A stretch of DNA of 64,000 bases, taken from assembly GCF_040436345.1 (NCBI RefSeq), contig NC_133234.1, positions 8,246,446 through 8,310,445 on the forward strand, given 5' to 3'. Under the pieces are notes generated by a model. That model was not told where the DNA came from. It made no database searches and worked only from the letters and a program-made list of their open reading frames with translations. Both the position numbers and the translations under genes were made by a program. The DNA is from Pagrus major (Eukaryota; Chordata; Actinopteri; Spariformes; Sparidae). This document shows, piece by piece, positions 38,022 to 53,296 of the stretch (position 1 is the stretch's first letter; each line of letters starts with the position of its first letter).

Positions 38022-38329
38022 CCTGCTATAGTAACGCAGCTGCTGTTTCAAAACTGCAAGGATGGTGTTGCTGTGGACTTGAAGTGTCATACAGTTTGTT
38101 GGTAATGAGCTGACGGCACAAGTCCTGCAAAAGCATATTAAAGGCAAAGTGCTGTGAGAGTGAAGCTGAGGATGATGATTGCTTCAAAGACTTTGAAGAT
38201 GCAGGAGCTTCAGGAAGACATTGTGCTGCATTGTGGCCTTAGTTTGAGGTTTCTGAGTACTAATTGTATCAACCCTTTGTGTACATAAGATAAAATGTAT
38301 AATATATGGAGATGCTATTTTGGCATTCC

Positions 38330-38355
38330 AATAAATATTTTTTATTTAAAATAAA
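38330..38355 (+). promoter_or_regulatory. cox19 polyadenylation signals
   Basis: Two AATAAA hexamers (38330-38335 and 38350-38355) lie 310-330 bp after the cox19 stop and would give a short 3' UTR. Confidence 0.65.
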
Positions 38356-38399
38356 CTGCGTAGATGTATTCATTTTTTTCTCCCCTGCTGGAAGCTCAA

Positions 38400-39905
38400 C
38401 ACATTACGTGCATTGTTTTTTCTTATTTTGAAGGACCAAGAGAGTAGATCCAGTAAAGAGCTGGCCACTATTTAAAAATGAATTAAAAAACGGTTGTTTT
38501 TTGGATTAAAACAAGTTCTGTTAGCTGATGATGGGCCAACTGAAGCTTTCTGAATCAGGCATTTGAGCTGCAAACATTAATTGTTTTAAAGCATTTGATG
38601 CAGTCACAATAGCGCCATCTGCTGGCAAATTCTTGGTATTACGTCTGCATGAAAAGACTAAAGGGTAACTCATTAAAGTGTGTTTACAGGTCTTGGAGGT
38701 GTGCAGGTCTTGCATATGTGAAACATTAGTATAAATCCTTTCATGGCTCCTGAGGAAGCTGCATATAATCTAACAAATTGCCTCCAGAGATGTCACTCAG
38801 TGGCTAATTGCATTGTGGGTAATGTGGGAACCAGGTTTTAATAAGGAAAAAAATCATGGAATAAAAAATGTGATCTCTCTGGTTCTGCTGTATTCATTTT
38901 GATCATTTGTTGTTAAACTCTAACAGAGTCCAACAGTGTTATAGGAATGCAGTGCTAGACCAGTGGACTGCATTTCACAGCCTGTTGCCTACATTACCCA
39001 CAATGCAACTTAGCCACTGAGTGATATAACTGGAGGCAATTTATTAATTTACTCTACTCAATTTGATCTGTAAAACTGGTGGAGTTACCCTTTAAATCCA
39101 CTATGAAAGAGGCAGGAATTAAAGTGGTCTTAACTGCTTTAATTCTTTTGTAGTTTAATGTAGTTTAACACTTTTGTCCAAAGCGACTTACAGTAATTCA
39201 TACACTGATGGCGGTGGCTGCCATGCAGGGTGCCAACCAGCACATCAGGAGTGGTTCTGGGTTCAGTATCTTGCCCAAGGACACTTTGACATGCAGACTA
39301 GGGGAATCAAACCAGTGACCTTCCGATAACAAGATGCTGGCTCTACCCCTGAGCCACAGCCACTACACCTTTTATAGATGTAAAATTAACAGCAATTTTT
39401 TTCATGCTCTGATCATGTGTGTAGTTTATCAATTTGTTACATGCCAATGTGTCAAAATCACATTTCTGTATCTCTATATCAAATCTCATTTTCAATGACT
39501 CATCTTGAACTCAGAGGCAGTAAATGTATCTACTGTAATGTGACTTGGTGACCGGCTAACCTGGGCCATCATGTAAAACAGTAGGTTACATGTCCATTAG
39601 CTATAGACAGTGTTGGGAACAAGCAGTGCTTAGAGCTATTTGGATGTCAGCTGGCAAAAAAACACTGAAATTTGCAAAGAATATGTCTGCAGTGTAATTT
39701 ATTTCTTTCACCAACATGAAGGAACACCCAGTGCAACAGCTGGCCTCACTTAAGTGTCTTTAATAATTATAATAATTTTGGACAACAATAGATATTTCAC
39801 TTTGTTTGTTTAAGGCACGATACACTAAAAGGCCTCTTTTGCAGTGAAAATGTTAAAACTTCTGCATAATCTGTCATCTAAACATTGTTTACTAAACATA
39901 ACACA
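38400..39905. other. cox19 to chemokine-array intergenic DNA
   Basis: Mostly AT-rich with no ORF of note. Two blocks in inverted orientation (38784-38830 and 38985-39050: ATTGCCTCCAG, CTCAGTGGCTAA, CATTGTGGGTAATGT) flank about 155 bp and look like MITE ends. A SINE follows at 39172. Confidence 0.5.
39172..39365 (-). repeat. tRNA-derived SINE
   Basis: On minus it begins GTGGCTGTGGCTCAGGGGTA (A box), continues with GGTTTGATTCC (B box) and GTGTCCTTGGGCAAGATACT, and ends near AAGTCGCTTTGGACAAA. This is a layout common in teleost SINEs. Confidence 0.75.
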
Positions 39906-40137
39906 TTTATTATACTTTACTTAATGTCAAAATCCTCCACAGATTTTCAAGGTTTGTGTAAATAGCTATATATCCACAGTAACATAAGTTCAAAGTCATA
40001 GTTAATATCTTGGTATGTAATAAAAAACAAAGTAAATAGAACAAAGTTGTACATTAATTTTCCAAAATGTGTAAACGTGAAGATTTCTGCTCCGAAGGTC
40101 ACGTTGCATCATCTTCATGTTGGCTGTTAAAGGCCTT

Positions 40138-42199
<2,062 letters not shown>

Positions 42200-42647
42200 G
42201 CTGGGCACAGTTATGATAACGAAGAGCCGATCCTGGAAACTCACTGAACAAACTTTGGTTGAATCATGTGTATGAGGACAGTTGTAAAGGCGGAGTGTTT
42301 GTTATAGAGGGAATGTGTGCTCAGGGAGATGAGATAAGATGATCTGCAGGGAGCCACAGCGCAGCTGCAGAGAGGGATGGCCAAAACATCTGGATTAGCT
42401 GTCCTAGGTCCTTAAGCCTGAGCTTAAACAATATGTAACCCACCCCCAAAATCAAAATAATAAAAATAAAGACCAAACCAGAAGGTGTTCTGTAGCCTGA
42501 CATTTATTAGTAACAGATATGAGATCATTTGTCTCACTATCATTTATAATACATTGTACCAAATACTAGAGAGGATTTGTTTCCTCCAGACAGATGTGCC
42601 AAAGTACACTGGTAAATATCAAAACAGGTTGGGGTCGTTGAAAGTGC

Positions 42648-43016
42648 TTAAAGGATAAGTTTCCCTAAAAAAGAAAATTCAGTCATTATCTACTCACCCC
42701 CCATGCTGATGGAAGGTGGGGTGAAGCTTCGTAGTCCACAAAACATTTCTGGAGCTTCACAGCAAAACAGCATTGCGGCGTTCTCCTAAACATCTGATGT
42801 AGATGGGGACTTGTTTTAAAATGTCAGGCTCAGGCCTTACAGAGACTTGGATCAGGTCAGACAAGCTATATGGAAACATTTAAGTTTTTTGTTTTGTTTT
42901 GCTTTGAAGCTCCAGAAATGTTTTCTGGACTACGATTCTTTACCGTCACTTTCCATCAGCATCGGGATAAGTACATTATGTCAGAATTTTTATTTTTGGG
43001 TGAACATTTCCTTTAA
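42648..43016. mobile_element. TTAA-flanked MITE, short copy
   Basis: TTAA at 42648-42651 and 43013-43016 flanks AGGATAAGTTTCCC and its inverted partner GGGTGAACATTTCCT. It shares GATGGGGACTTGTTTTAAA and TTCACAGCAAAACAGC with the element at 29096. It lies 450 bp upstream of chemokine copy 1. Confidence 0.7.
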
Positions 43017-44032
43017 AGCCCTCTGTTTTGTGTTCCACTTGCCCACGGGCCAGGCTGTAGGTAAGTTATAGTTTTACACACAGCTGATCTGGCTGACTCT
43101 TATAGGCACAACAGGGCTTTGAGCTGAATGCTCAAGCAAACCCGAACCGATCTTAACTCCTCATGTCTTAACCTAACCAACCCAACCAATGACAGAGCAG
43201 GGCAGGTCTTAGCAAGAATCACCCATATGAAGTCAAAGTATCTGCTATTAAATGTACTGAATGTATAAAAAGTAGTTTTCTGGCATTAAATGTACTCGAG
43301 CATCAAAAGTAGCAGTCAAAGTAAATTAGACATACAGTATATTTACATGTGTATTATAGACTATGTAATTACCCGCCTGGCCGATTATCAGATTCAATAA
43401 TTAGCATTTTTCTGATTAGCAGATATAAAAATACAGTATTTGCCGCCAAAATGCAGTGGAATGGAAGTATAATGTGGCAGAAAGTGATAAAAACAAGTAC
43501 AATAAGTACAAACACCTTTAAATTGTACTTAAGTTGAGCGATTGAGTAGATATACTTAGTTACATTCTTGACTGTTAATATTTCAGATTACTGTGTTGCT
43601 AACAACAAGCTAACCCACAAACAGCACTACATACACAGCACAGTTTAGGCTGAGGGGAATGTCAGTATTTGTATGACCTGATGATGCTGGATGACAAAAA
43701 AAAAATGAGGAGGGGACATGAAAGTGCGTATCAAAGTTCATGGAAATCCCTCCCGTAATTGTTGTGAAATCGCGGACTATAAGTCGGGACTGACCGACGT
43801 TGCTATCTCTAGAGCCACACCAAAAAGCATGTGTCTATTATGAGACAACCAGAACACATGACTATCCAACAACCATGTCTGAAACAGTTTGGAAGACTTA
43901 TGACTTTCAGAAGTCTGGTGAAATCTTCAGTCCTATTTTGAGTTACCGACTAAAACATTTTAAATTAATCTAAAAGTGATTTAAAACTTTACAAGGTATC
44001 GAGACATCGCTTGCTGCAGACATTAAGGCTTT
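43017..44032. other. Spacer between chemokine copies 1 and 2
   Basis: AT-rich, with no gene, RNA or well-defined repeat that I can support. Confidence 0.35.
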
Positions 44033-44296
44033 TTTATTCAGTATTTTCCTTGACATCTATGAGAGATTTATACCCTAATATAAACTGTGAATACATTATT
44101 GGGACAGAGACAACAATGGTTAAAAAGATCGTAAAGATTCTTACAAAAATATTATTAACATAACAAAATGTACCTATAAACAGAGAAAGTTGATAATTTG
44201 CTCTACATTATTAGAGAAACAAAGAAGAAGACAGTGTCAACATTTCTGTGTAGAAGGTCGTGATGTGCTGTCCTTGGTGTGGCTGTCGAAAACCCG

Positions 44297-47006
44297 TCAG
44301 AGGATTATGCAACATATTCCTCTCTGGGGAGAAGAATTGAAGTTAAAAGTCCCATATTGTAGGAATTAAAATGTCTTTATTTATGCTGCATTTGATTTGA
44401 AGTCAAAACCTTGAGTTCCTAAATACTAAGAAGTAAGACAAGATAACTCACAACAGACTGTGTTACGGCATAAACTCATCAAGAGTATTTGTATTTGTAA
44501 ACTGATAGATTAAAGAGGAAAAAAAATAAATCTAAAAATGAAAACAAAATTTGGACTTACTTGTTCTAATCTCTTGAGTCTTTGGGGGATCCACCAGGCT
44601 CCTGGGTCCACACAAAAATCACGTTCCTTAGTGCGAAGGCTGTAGGGTTGAAAAGACCAAAAGAACCCAACATTACAGCCAATCATCAGTCATGTGCAAG
44701 TGAAGTGCTCATTTAATGGCCTTCTATGTATGCATGCTGAGATTATTGTCAGAAAACTAATCCATCACTTGCGTAAATACTATTTTTTCAATCACTTTAT
44801 TTAATAATCATCGTACACACTCTTTTTGTGATCTCTTCGGAAGTAGAATAATCTCAGTTTCCTTCCAGACATTTGGATGAGCCCTATTAATTAGACATTG
44901 ATTTCAAAGATGACACAATGGAGTAATAACAGGGTTGACTAAAGGTTTGAGCATTTTGCTTATCCATGCCAGGGGAGACTTGTGACATAATTAATCCCAT
45001 AACTTCCATTTCTCTGTTCGGCAGTTTTTGTCCTCTGTAACCCCTTTCCAAATCAATGTGTGTGATAGTGAGCCATCGCTGCATTGCATGCCACCTCTTC
45101 ATGTATCAACTTTACTCTTGAAGGCAACGTTATTTAACTTTTCTACCTTAAAATAACAGCTTCAAAATCATGTTGATGGTACAGTGTCTTGTAGTAGAGT
45201 GAATGGTGTCTCTATCACTTGTTTCTGCACTATGTACCTTCAGTGAGAGCGTAGGATCACAGTGTTACATACATGTTTACTTTAAGATACAAGTTTTCAA
45301 CACATAACATTGTTATGTTATAACAATCATTATGAGTTCCATCCCTCTAGCCATGGAGCACTTTTCCGCCTCACAGTACATTTTTTAAAATGCCCATCTG
45401 CTATTTCTATGAACACTTTCATAAATATGTCCGAGTGCTAATTCAGGATGTTCTTCATTGCACACAACCAACCAGTCTATTTGTTCTACTTCATTTACAA
45501 ACACTTCCTTACATAAGTGTTTATACGATCTTCTAAGGATGTCCTTATTAACTCCTTTAGGGGTTTTGGTCTTCCTCGACAAATCAAACAAATTATGATC
45601 ATTTAATCAGACTAGGCTAGGGAGACATCACCTCCTGACTTAGCAAACAAACATTAACTATTCCAATTTGCTAGCCCAGCTAAATTTCTCCTGGCATAAG
45701 CCGCACATTCAGCACACATGCACAAAAGTGATACTGATCTTCTCATCTAACTCTGAAAGAAAGCCAATAAGAGTCTTTCCCAGCATGTCAAGCTATCACT
45801 GTTGTGCCAAAGTTTCTCTCTCGCTCATATTATTCTTTGTTGTCTGCTCATGATCAGCTGTGTCGGCTAGGTGACACCGCCTAACACACCATGAGATAAT
45901 GGACACCAGATAAAGCTTGTGTTAGTGTAATCTACTACCCTATACTTACATATAAGCATGTACTTTACAGCCCGGAATTGTGTGCTCCTTTTGTTCAAAG
46001 CAGGAGGTGACAGGTTGGTTAATGGTGGCTTTTGAGACATTCGTACAGCAGGTGGGAGCAGGTCCTGGACTTCTGGGCCGAGCCATGAAACACTGAGGAT
46101 GCACTGCAATGAACAGAGCAACAAATGTTTTTAAGTCGTGGCAGAGATTAATATTCTTTCAGGACAGCTATATAGAGCAAAAATCTGTTAAATGTTGCTA
46201 GTTTTATTTCCCGCCAAAAGTTACATTTTCAGTATTCATAAAGAAATAAAAATAGAAGTCTTGAGTAGCAGTTAGGAATAAAGGTATACCATTGTAATTA
46301 GTGAGTTGTAGAGGTGCCAGTAGGCCAATTTAAATGGAGCCAGGCTAGCTTTCAGCTAGTTCGTGCTAAGCTAAGCTAACCAGGCTGCTAGCCGTGGCAT
46401 CATATTGACTGTACAGTACAGACATGAGAGTGGTATTGATCTTCTCTGCCAACTCAGAGCAATAAGGTGAATAAACACGTCCTACAAAATGTTGAAACGA
46501 ACCCTAATTAGCCATCATATAAAGCAACTGTTGATCAGAAATACCCACCACCACACATCAGCAGGTGTTCTCAATGCTCCCGCACTCCAAAGCAAGACAA
46601 AATGTTTTTTTCCTTGTATGTATATATTTTTCTCTGTGGAAGCCTGCACCCACTAACTAGTACAGTGCAGCTGCTAGCCTGTATCAGATATCCTTCAGCA
46701 GCATCAGATCTTCATTTGCCTCAAAGATCTTAAATATAAAGATGAAGGGCACTCCAAAATGCAAAGAAACAAAAAAAGCCTTCTCTAATAACATTCAATA
46801 CAAAATGATAATTTCCTGTGCCCAAAATATTAACTTTTAGGAATAAGTGATACAACTTTCCTTTCGTCAGTGACCAGTGTATTATCCAATTTATATTCAG
46901 TTCAGTTCTAAAAGTCATTAGTAGTTGTAAACACACCTTGTGCGATGAGGAAAAGCAGCATGGTTAAAAGCACAACAGTCTGTCCACAGCGAATGGAGAA
47001 AGGCAT
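44297..47006 (-). CDS. CC chemokine, array copy 2
   Basis: Exons 46937-47006, 45950-46103, 44561-44639 and 44297-44323 sum to 330 nt (109 residues). The signal peptide starts MPFSIRCGQTVV and ends FLIAQ. Exon 2 reads HPQCFMARPRSPGPAPTCC, then NVSKATINQPVTSCFEQKE and IPGCKVHAY. Exon 3 is LRTKERDFCVDPGAWW then IPQRLKRLEQ. Exon 4 is RGICCIIL then TGA. Eight mature cysteines, as in copy 1. Exon 3 has the best acceptor of the array (CCCTACAG). The C-terminal basic helix is typical of chemokines. The 5' flank (47030-47210) is shared with copies 3-6. The nearest clear poly(A) hexamer is TTTATT at 44033. Confidence 0.87.
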
Positions 47007-47599
47007 CCTGGGTCTCAATATGACAGCTATGCAGTAGATATCTGGTTATAGCGAATAATTGAGAGTCTTATCCAGAACTCTCACTGGTCCACTCCTCGTA
47101 GTAAACAGTAATGCTCTGATCAGCAAGAAGAAACCTCCTTGGTATAAATGAGTCAAGCTTGTGGTAACACACACCCCCTCATTCCAGAGAAAGAGGAACA
47201 AGACACGTGTCATTTTTTTTTAATGGTTAACCAATTATTTTTTAAGTATCTTTTCTCCCTATGGGGATTTTAAAAAAAATGTCTGTAGCTGGATTCATTG
47301 TCTTCAGTACTTGTGTGATGGGATGAAGTCACTGAGAGACACATTAATCGAAGTCACAAGCAAACTAACAGATCGAGGCAGCGGCTCCCGCGTGCCGCTG
47401 AGATAAAATTAGTCAATGGAGTCTGGCAGCTTTTAAGAAAGCAATATAATGGTTTCAGTTCCCCATCAGAAGGGTGTAATGGCTGGGTAAAGCAGTGACA
47501 ATATTCTAAATAAAGTGTACACTTCAGCTGATTTTGATTTGATTAATGACACAAAATGAAGTTAAACATCTAAGACTTTCCGTGCTCAGAAAAGGCTTA

Positions 47600-48280
47600 T
47601 TATGCTCACATTTTTAGCAGAAATATATATTAAAATCTGTGTAAGTGAGCACTTCTTTATAAGTTAATCCATCCATGTAGCATATAAAGATTCTGACTGA
47701 ACAACACGATTATTATAATGTCCAAAATTGAATTAAATATTAATTTGACTACCATACGCCATAACTGTCTCAACTGTTGTTTCTGAGAATTTGGCGGTAC
47801 ATCCAACTGGCCTCACATCCGGCTTCTTCACTTGCAAGATTGTCTGAGACAAGCCACCCAGACAGCTGTAGCAACAGTTGGATTGCAACACTAAAGAATA
47901 CATGCACGACTGGCTCAGGCGAAGCCTATCTGCGTCATCCGCACCAGGGTCTTGACCTGACTGCTGTTCATTACTGGAACCAACTTGAGTGGGCAAACGC
48001 TCACCTTGAAGCAACGGCCTCTTTGGAGAAGCGTTCGCTTGTCAGAGGAATCCTGGTTTTCACTGTACCAGGCTGACAGCAGATACCATGAAGAGATCCA
48101 GAGGCCCATTGTTATGCATTTCATCCTCCGTCATCAGCTTGTGTTGCATTATTATGCACGGCCCCATGTAACAAGGATCCCCAACCCCCGGACCAGCCTT
48201 TTATTGTGACCAGTCCGAAGCCCACCTGTGTAATAATCATGCTGTTCAATCAGCATCTTGATATGCCACACTGTAGGCTT
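47600..48280 (+). pseudogene. Degenerate Tc1-like transposase copy
   Basis: It matches the same Tc1 family as the foldback at 6246. Blocks such as CATCCGGCTTCTTCAC, CACCAGGGTCTTGACCTGAC and AATGCTCACCTT-like text represent the middle of a transposase on the plus strand, with frameshifts. The right end (48195-48275) is again an inverted piece of the 5' arm (TCAGCATCTTGATATGCCAC). Terminal repeats are lost. It lies between copies 2 and 3. Confidence 0.75.
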
Positions 48281-48707
48281 GCATCATCATCTGCTTTTGA
48301 TTTGCCCAAAACAAAACAATAACATACTGAGCACTCCTTTTTGGACTGTATTACCCTTTTTATTTTGTATATGATTATGTCATATGATCTTCTTAATAAT
48401 TTAAATTTAGTGAATTTAAAATGACCAAAGGTTTTCAGATGACAGTGATATAGCTGCAATGATTCGTTTTTTTTCACTTACTGTAAATACATATACAATA
48501 CAGCGACAACAGTGGTCAAAACTCTTTATTAGGTTAGAAGACAGTAAAAATCCATACAAAGATATTATTACCATATCTAAATGAACCTATAAGCAGAGAA
48601 AGTTGATAATTTGCTCTAAATTATTAGAAAACAAGAGGAAAACATTGTCAAGATTTCTGCGTAGAAGGTCGTGATGCATTATCTTCAGTGTGGCTGTTGA
48701 ACACCCG

Positions 48708-50746
48708 TCAGAGGATTTGGCACTGTATTCCTCTCTGGGGGAGAAGAATTTAAGGTGAAAGTCCCATATTGTAGGAATTAAAATGTTTATTTATACTGTA
48801 TCTGATTTGAAGTCAAAAGCTTGAGTTCCTAAATACTTACTAAGAAGTAAGACAAACAAAACTCCCAACAGACTGTATTACCACATAAACTCATCAAGAG
48901 CATTTCTTAGAGAGAACTGATAGAAATTAAGGAGGAAAAAACAAAATATAAAAATGAAAACAAATATTGTGATATCATGAACAGGTTGTGAAATTGGACT
49001 TACTTGTTCTAATCTCTTGAGTCTTTGGGGGATCCACAAGGCTCCTGGGTCCACACACAAATCCTTTGTCTCAGTGCGAAACCTTTAGGGTTGAAAAGAC
49101 AGGAAAGAATAAAAAATCAAACAAAGCAAAAACAGTATGTAGACCTATAGCAAGAACAGAAAAGACTTCTTTTTTTTTTATCAAATATGATCAATGTGCC
49201 TTAAACAAAAATATCTACAATAACAAAATGGTGAATTTAGTAGATGTCACAAAGGTCTGTGTTAATTTAAGGATCCCCATTAGAAGCACATGGATGTGAC
49301 TCTTGTCTTCCTGGGGTCCCGAACATGAAAATACAATATTGACATGCAATTACAAAGTATTTAAACAATGCAGCTCCCACTTGTTATCCATGCTTGTTAG
49401 CCAATATGACGTTGTTACCTCCTTTCAGGATTTTGGTCTTTCTCGACAAAGCAACCAAATTATGATCACGTAATCCAACTGGGCTACTAGGGAGACCAGA
49501 ACAGTGTTCCCAAGAGATGTTGAAAAAAAGGTCTAGACATATAGAAGAAGTAGCTATTTCCCCACTGCTACCAATCTTCATGAGAAGCATCACCTCCAGA
49601 CTTAGCAAACAAACATTACCTAGCAAATAAGCTAGCCCAGCCAAATTTCTTCCATCATAAGCCACACATTTAGCACACATACGAAAGTGGTATTGATCTT
49701 CTCATCTAACTCTCTGAAAAAAAGCCAGTAAGTATATATCCCAGCATGTCAAAATATCACTGTTGTGCCAAAGTTTCTCTTTCGTTCATATTTTTCTTTG
49801 TTGTCTGCTCATGATCAGCTGTGTTGGCTAGGTGTCGCCGCCTAACACACCATGAGATAATGGACACAACATGAAGCTTTTGTGAATGTAATCTACTACC
49901 CTATACTTACATATAAGCATGTACTCTACAGCCCGGAATTGAGTTCTCCTTTTGTTCAAAGCAGGCGGTGACAGGTTCGTTAAAGACGCCCTTTGAGGCT
50001 GCCATACAGCAGTCGGGAACAGGTCCTGGTTGTCCGTGCGCGACCTTGTTAGAAATCACTGCAATGCACAGAACAACAGCCATACTATTATAAAGTCTAG
50101 GAATAGGAAAATATTCTTTCATGACAGCTTTTTATTAAGAGCGAAAATCTGTTAAGTGTTGCTAGTTTGATTCCCTGCCAAAGTTAGATTTTAGTATTTA
50201 TGAAGAAGAACAAACAAACAAAATGTGAGAGTGGTTTTGATCTTCTCATATAACTCTCAGCAATAAAGTCAATTAACATATTTCCCAAAATGCTGAACAA
50301 ACCTTTACTGACAATCTTTTAAAGCAATTATGGGACCAGAACACCAACACCCAGTGCCTCGACAGAAAAACTTAGCCTAGCCTACATCTGTTCTCACCTG
50401 TTAACTAGTACAGTGTGAAATCATAGGCTTGATATCGTAATATCACAGACTACTCTGAAATGCAAAGGAATAAAAAACTTTCTCCATTTATTATACAATA
50501 CAAAATTAAAACTTGCTTTTCCTAAAATATTAACATTTCAGAATAAGAGATACAACTTTCTTTTCATCACTGATGAGTGTATTATTCAATTTCTATACAA
50601 TACAATTCAATAGATTCTCCTAATCATTTAAATTACACATCAAGAACTCTAAAAGTCATATTAGTCTTTAACACACCTTGTGCATGGAGGAAAGGCAGCA
50701 TGGTCAAACACAAAAGTGTCGGGCCACAGCGAATGGAGAAAGGCAT
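48708..50746 (-). CDS. CC chemokine, array copy 3
   Basis: Exons 50677-50746, 49911-50058, 49004-49082 and 48708-48734 sum to 324 nt (107 residues). The signal peptide starts MPFSIRCGPTLLCLTMLPFL and ends HAQ. Exon 2 is six bases shorter than in the other copies. It reads ISNKVAHGQPGPVPDCC, then MAASKGVFNEPVTACFEQKE and IPGCRVHAY. Exon 3 is FRTETKDLCVDPGALW then IPQRLKRLEQ. Exon 4 is RGIQCQIL then TGA. Six mature cysteines. The exon 3 acceptor is a weak CCCTAAAG. The poly(A) signal is at 48525-48530. From PDCC to HAY the protein equals copy 5. Confidence 0.87.
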
Positions 50747-51429
50747 CCTGGGTCCCAATATGACAGTGAGTGAATAATTAATAGCGTTATTCTGAACACT
50801 CACTGGTCCAACCCTTGGTGTGAACAGTGATGCTCTGTCTTGCAAGAAGAAACCTCCTTGGTATAAATGAGGTGAAAGAGTGCACTGTCACTCCAAAGAA
50901 AGAGGAACAAGAGTGTGTGAGTCACTGAGAGACACTGGGCAATGATCCCAAAGGTCACAAAGCGTTCACCAAGATCGTTTTTTTTTAACAAATTTCTGCT
51001 CAGAATAATAATAATATATAAGGGGATAAGTTGCATTTATATTTTTATAGAGTATATGTTTTGCTGCTGACCATTAGCTTCCTTCTGCTTTTATTTCTGC
51101 TGCTTCTCCAAACTGGGGGCGTGCTGACTGCCAACTACTGTAGGCGTTACATTGACCATGGATAAGTACCTGATATGACCCCACTTCAAAAACCCAACTA
51201 ACCTTTTAAGTAACAGGTGAATCATATATTTTCGTAAAATGTACAACTGTTAATCTCTCACACTGCAGACACTTGTAAACTCATTAAAGAGTAAAATAAT
51301 AACGGAAATGTAAATGTTGCTTTGTGTCAAAAGGTAATGACAGGTAATTAATGTGTAATAAGCTGTTAGTTAATGCTTATCACTGTATCAACTAATATTA
51401 ATGGCATATATTGTTAACAGTTAATTAAC

Positions 51430-51560
51430 TGTTATTGTAGACTCTCACTGGTAAACACTTGCAGTAAACAGTGATGCTCTGACTTGCAAGAAGAAACTTC
51501 CTTGGTTACAAACGAGGTGAGTTTGAAGGGTCAAACACACACTCATTCCAGAGAAAGAGG
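51430..51560 (-). promoter_or_regulatory. Orphan copy of the chemokine 5' flank (a)
   Basis: It matches the upstream flank of copies 2-6 (GTAAACAGTGATGCTCTGAC, TTGCAAGAAGAAACTTCCTT, ATTCCAGAGAAAGAGGAACA), but no signal-peptide exon follows on the minus strand. It lies 690 bp upstream of copy 3. Confidence 0.7.
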
Positions 51561-52687
51561 AACAACACAAACACTTAGTCTTTTTGTTTTTTTGAGAGGC
51601 TACCCAATTATTTTGTGATGTTTTCTCCCTATAAGGATAACAAATATAACTGAAGGTAGATATATTGTCTTCAGTAATTGCGCGATGTGTTGAAGTCACT
51701 GAAAGACACTGTTTTGGTTTGGATTTACCAAAGTCACACAATCACACAAACAAACAGGTCAAGGCCGCGGCAGAGCAGCAACTCCAATGTCCGGCTGAGA
51801 TAAAATTATTGTTTTTGTCAAAGGAGTCTGGTGGCCTGACAGCAGCCGACATAATGGTTTCAGTTCCACGTTGAAAAAGGTCTGAAGGCAAGATAAAAGA
51901 GTGAACATGTCTCACACCTTTTGTGTAAGAAAAAACAAAAGTCTTGAAGTCATGAAAAGTATTGCGTTTATATTTTTGTTGAGTACATTGCTTCGGCTCC
52001 GACACCAGTACTCTGACTGCTTCTACAAACTGGGTGGGTGCCGACTGCTATCAACTGTAGGTGATACATTGACTGTAGATATGACCCTACTTCAAAAAAC
52101 CTGAACTAATCCTTGAGACAAATGTAGTTTTCAATGTATAGCTGAGGAATACCTGATTCTTTCACACTGCAGTAAACTCATAAAGAGTAAAATATTAACT
52201 GAAATGTAAATGTCACTTGAGGTCAAAATCAGCAAAGAAGGATGACAGAGAGCAGAGACCTGAGAGCCCAACACCCAAACCCACAAAGGTCTAGATGGGC
52301 CGGCTCGCCAGAAAAATTACGAAGGTGAAGCCGCCAAGGTAAACAGCATTTTTATTCACATTACTTTTTTTTTGTGTTGGCATTAGATGTATAGAGGAAC
52401 ATCACAACATGTTAGGTGTATTTAACACAATTAAAAGTAACAGACAAACAGTCAGGCACAGCACAGAACTTTTTTCAGTTTTGTGAGTAGATTATTTGTA
52501 GTGCAGTTTTTGCTGCTTTTTCTCAAATATCTTAAAATAACAGTGCAAGATTATGACATGGTGTCAGACCCTACTGCTGAGATAAAAATAAATTACTCTA
52601 TTTGTCAATGGAGTCACTGCCAGAAAGGCCTGACTGCAAGGTAAAATAAGTGAAAATATTAGAAATAGTCACTTTAACTGTCTGCGA

Positions 52688-52850
52688 TGAGCTGGCGACT
52701 CATCCAGGGATATACCCTGGCCTCCGCCCTATGTGAACTGGATTTGGCCCCAGTAACCCGCAATCCCCTGAAAGGGGCGATAAAGCGGCAACATCTCCGC
52801 GACCCTCACGGAAAAGCGGTAGATAATGAACTGAACTGAACTGAATGAAC
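52688..52850 (+). repeat. L2-type LINE or V-SINE 3' end
   Basis: Starts GATGAGCTGGCGACTCATCC and contains ACCCTGGCCTCCGCCCTATG. It ends with a short GAACT tandem tail (AACTGAACTGAACTGAATGAA), the layout of fish L2-type 3' ends. Confidence 0.7.
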
Positions 52851-53296
52851 ACTTTAACTGATGGCTAAGATTTACTCAACAAAAACACTTTTTTGCTCCC
52901 ATTTCTCATTCAAACCAATATTCAAATGACGTGATCCGGCCCACACCAGACAGACTGGCCCAAATTCAGAATTGGGCCAGTTCTGATGTATTGGGTTCGC
53001 TCTTGGCTGACGTGGTCATGTTATGGCTCAGATTTGGAAAACAGGAGTGGAGCCACCCAAATACCATCATTCCATGCGGTATGTGTATGTGTGTATGTGC
53101 TATTTCATTCAGTATTTTCTTCACTGTGAATACATTATCAGCACAGAGAAAACAATGATCAAAACTCTTTATTAGTTTAGAAGACAGTAACGATTCATGC
53201 AAAGATATTATTGACATATCTAACATGTTTGACATGTCAACATTTCTGCGTAGAAGCTCTTGATGCATTATCTTCAGTGTGGCTGTTGAACACCCG

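Larger units (their letters stand above)
50880..53160. other. Spacer between chemokine copies 3 and 4
   Basis: Includes the orphan 5' flank (51430-51560), Tc1-like end fragments (GCGTTTATATTTTTGTTGAG near 51964; TTTTTTGCTCCCATTTCTCA near 52890) and an L2-type 3' end (52688). Blocks here recur in the spacers of copies 4-5 and 5-6. Confidence 0.6.

Noticed and set aside
47777-48076. 99-codon plus-strand frame
   Set aside because: It is a frameshifted piece of Tc1-like transposase; the homology moves between frames.
50855-50870. TATAAAT upstream of the chemokine genes as a TATA box
   Set aside because: It is on the plus strand, opposite to the genes, and about 120 bp from the ATG; the orientation is wrong.
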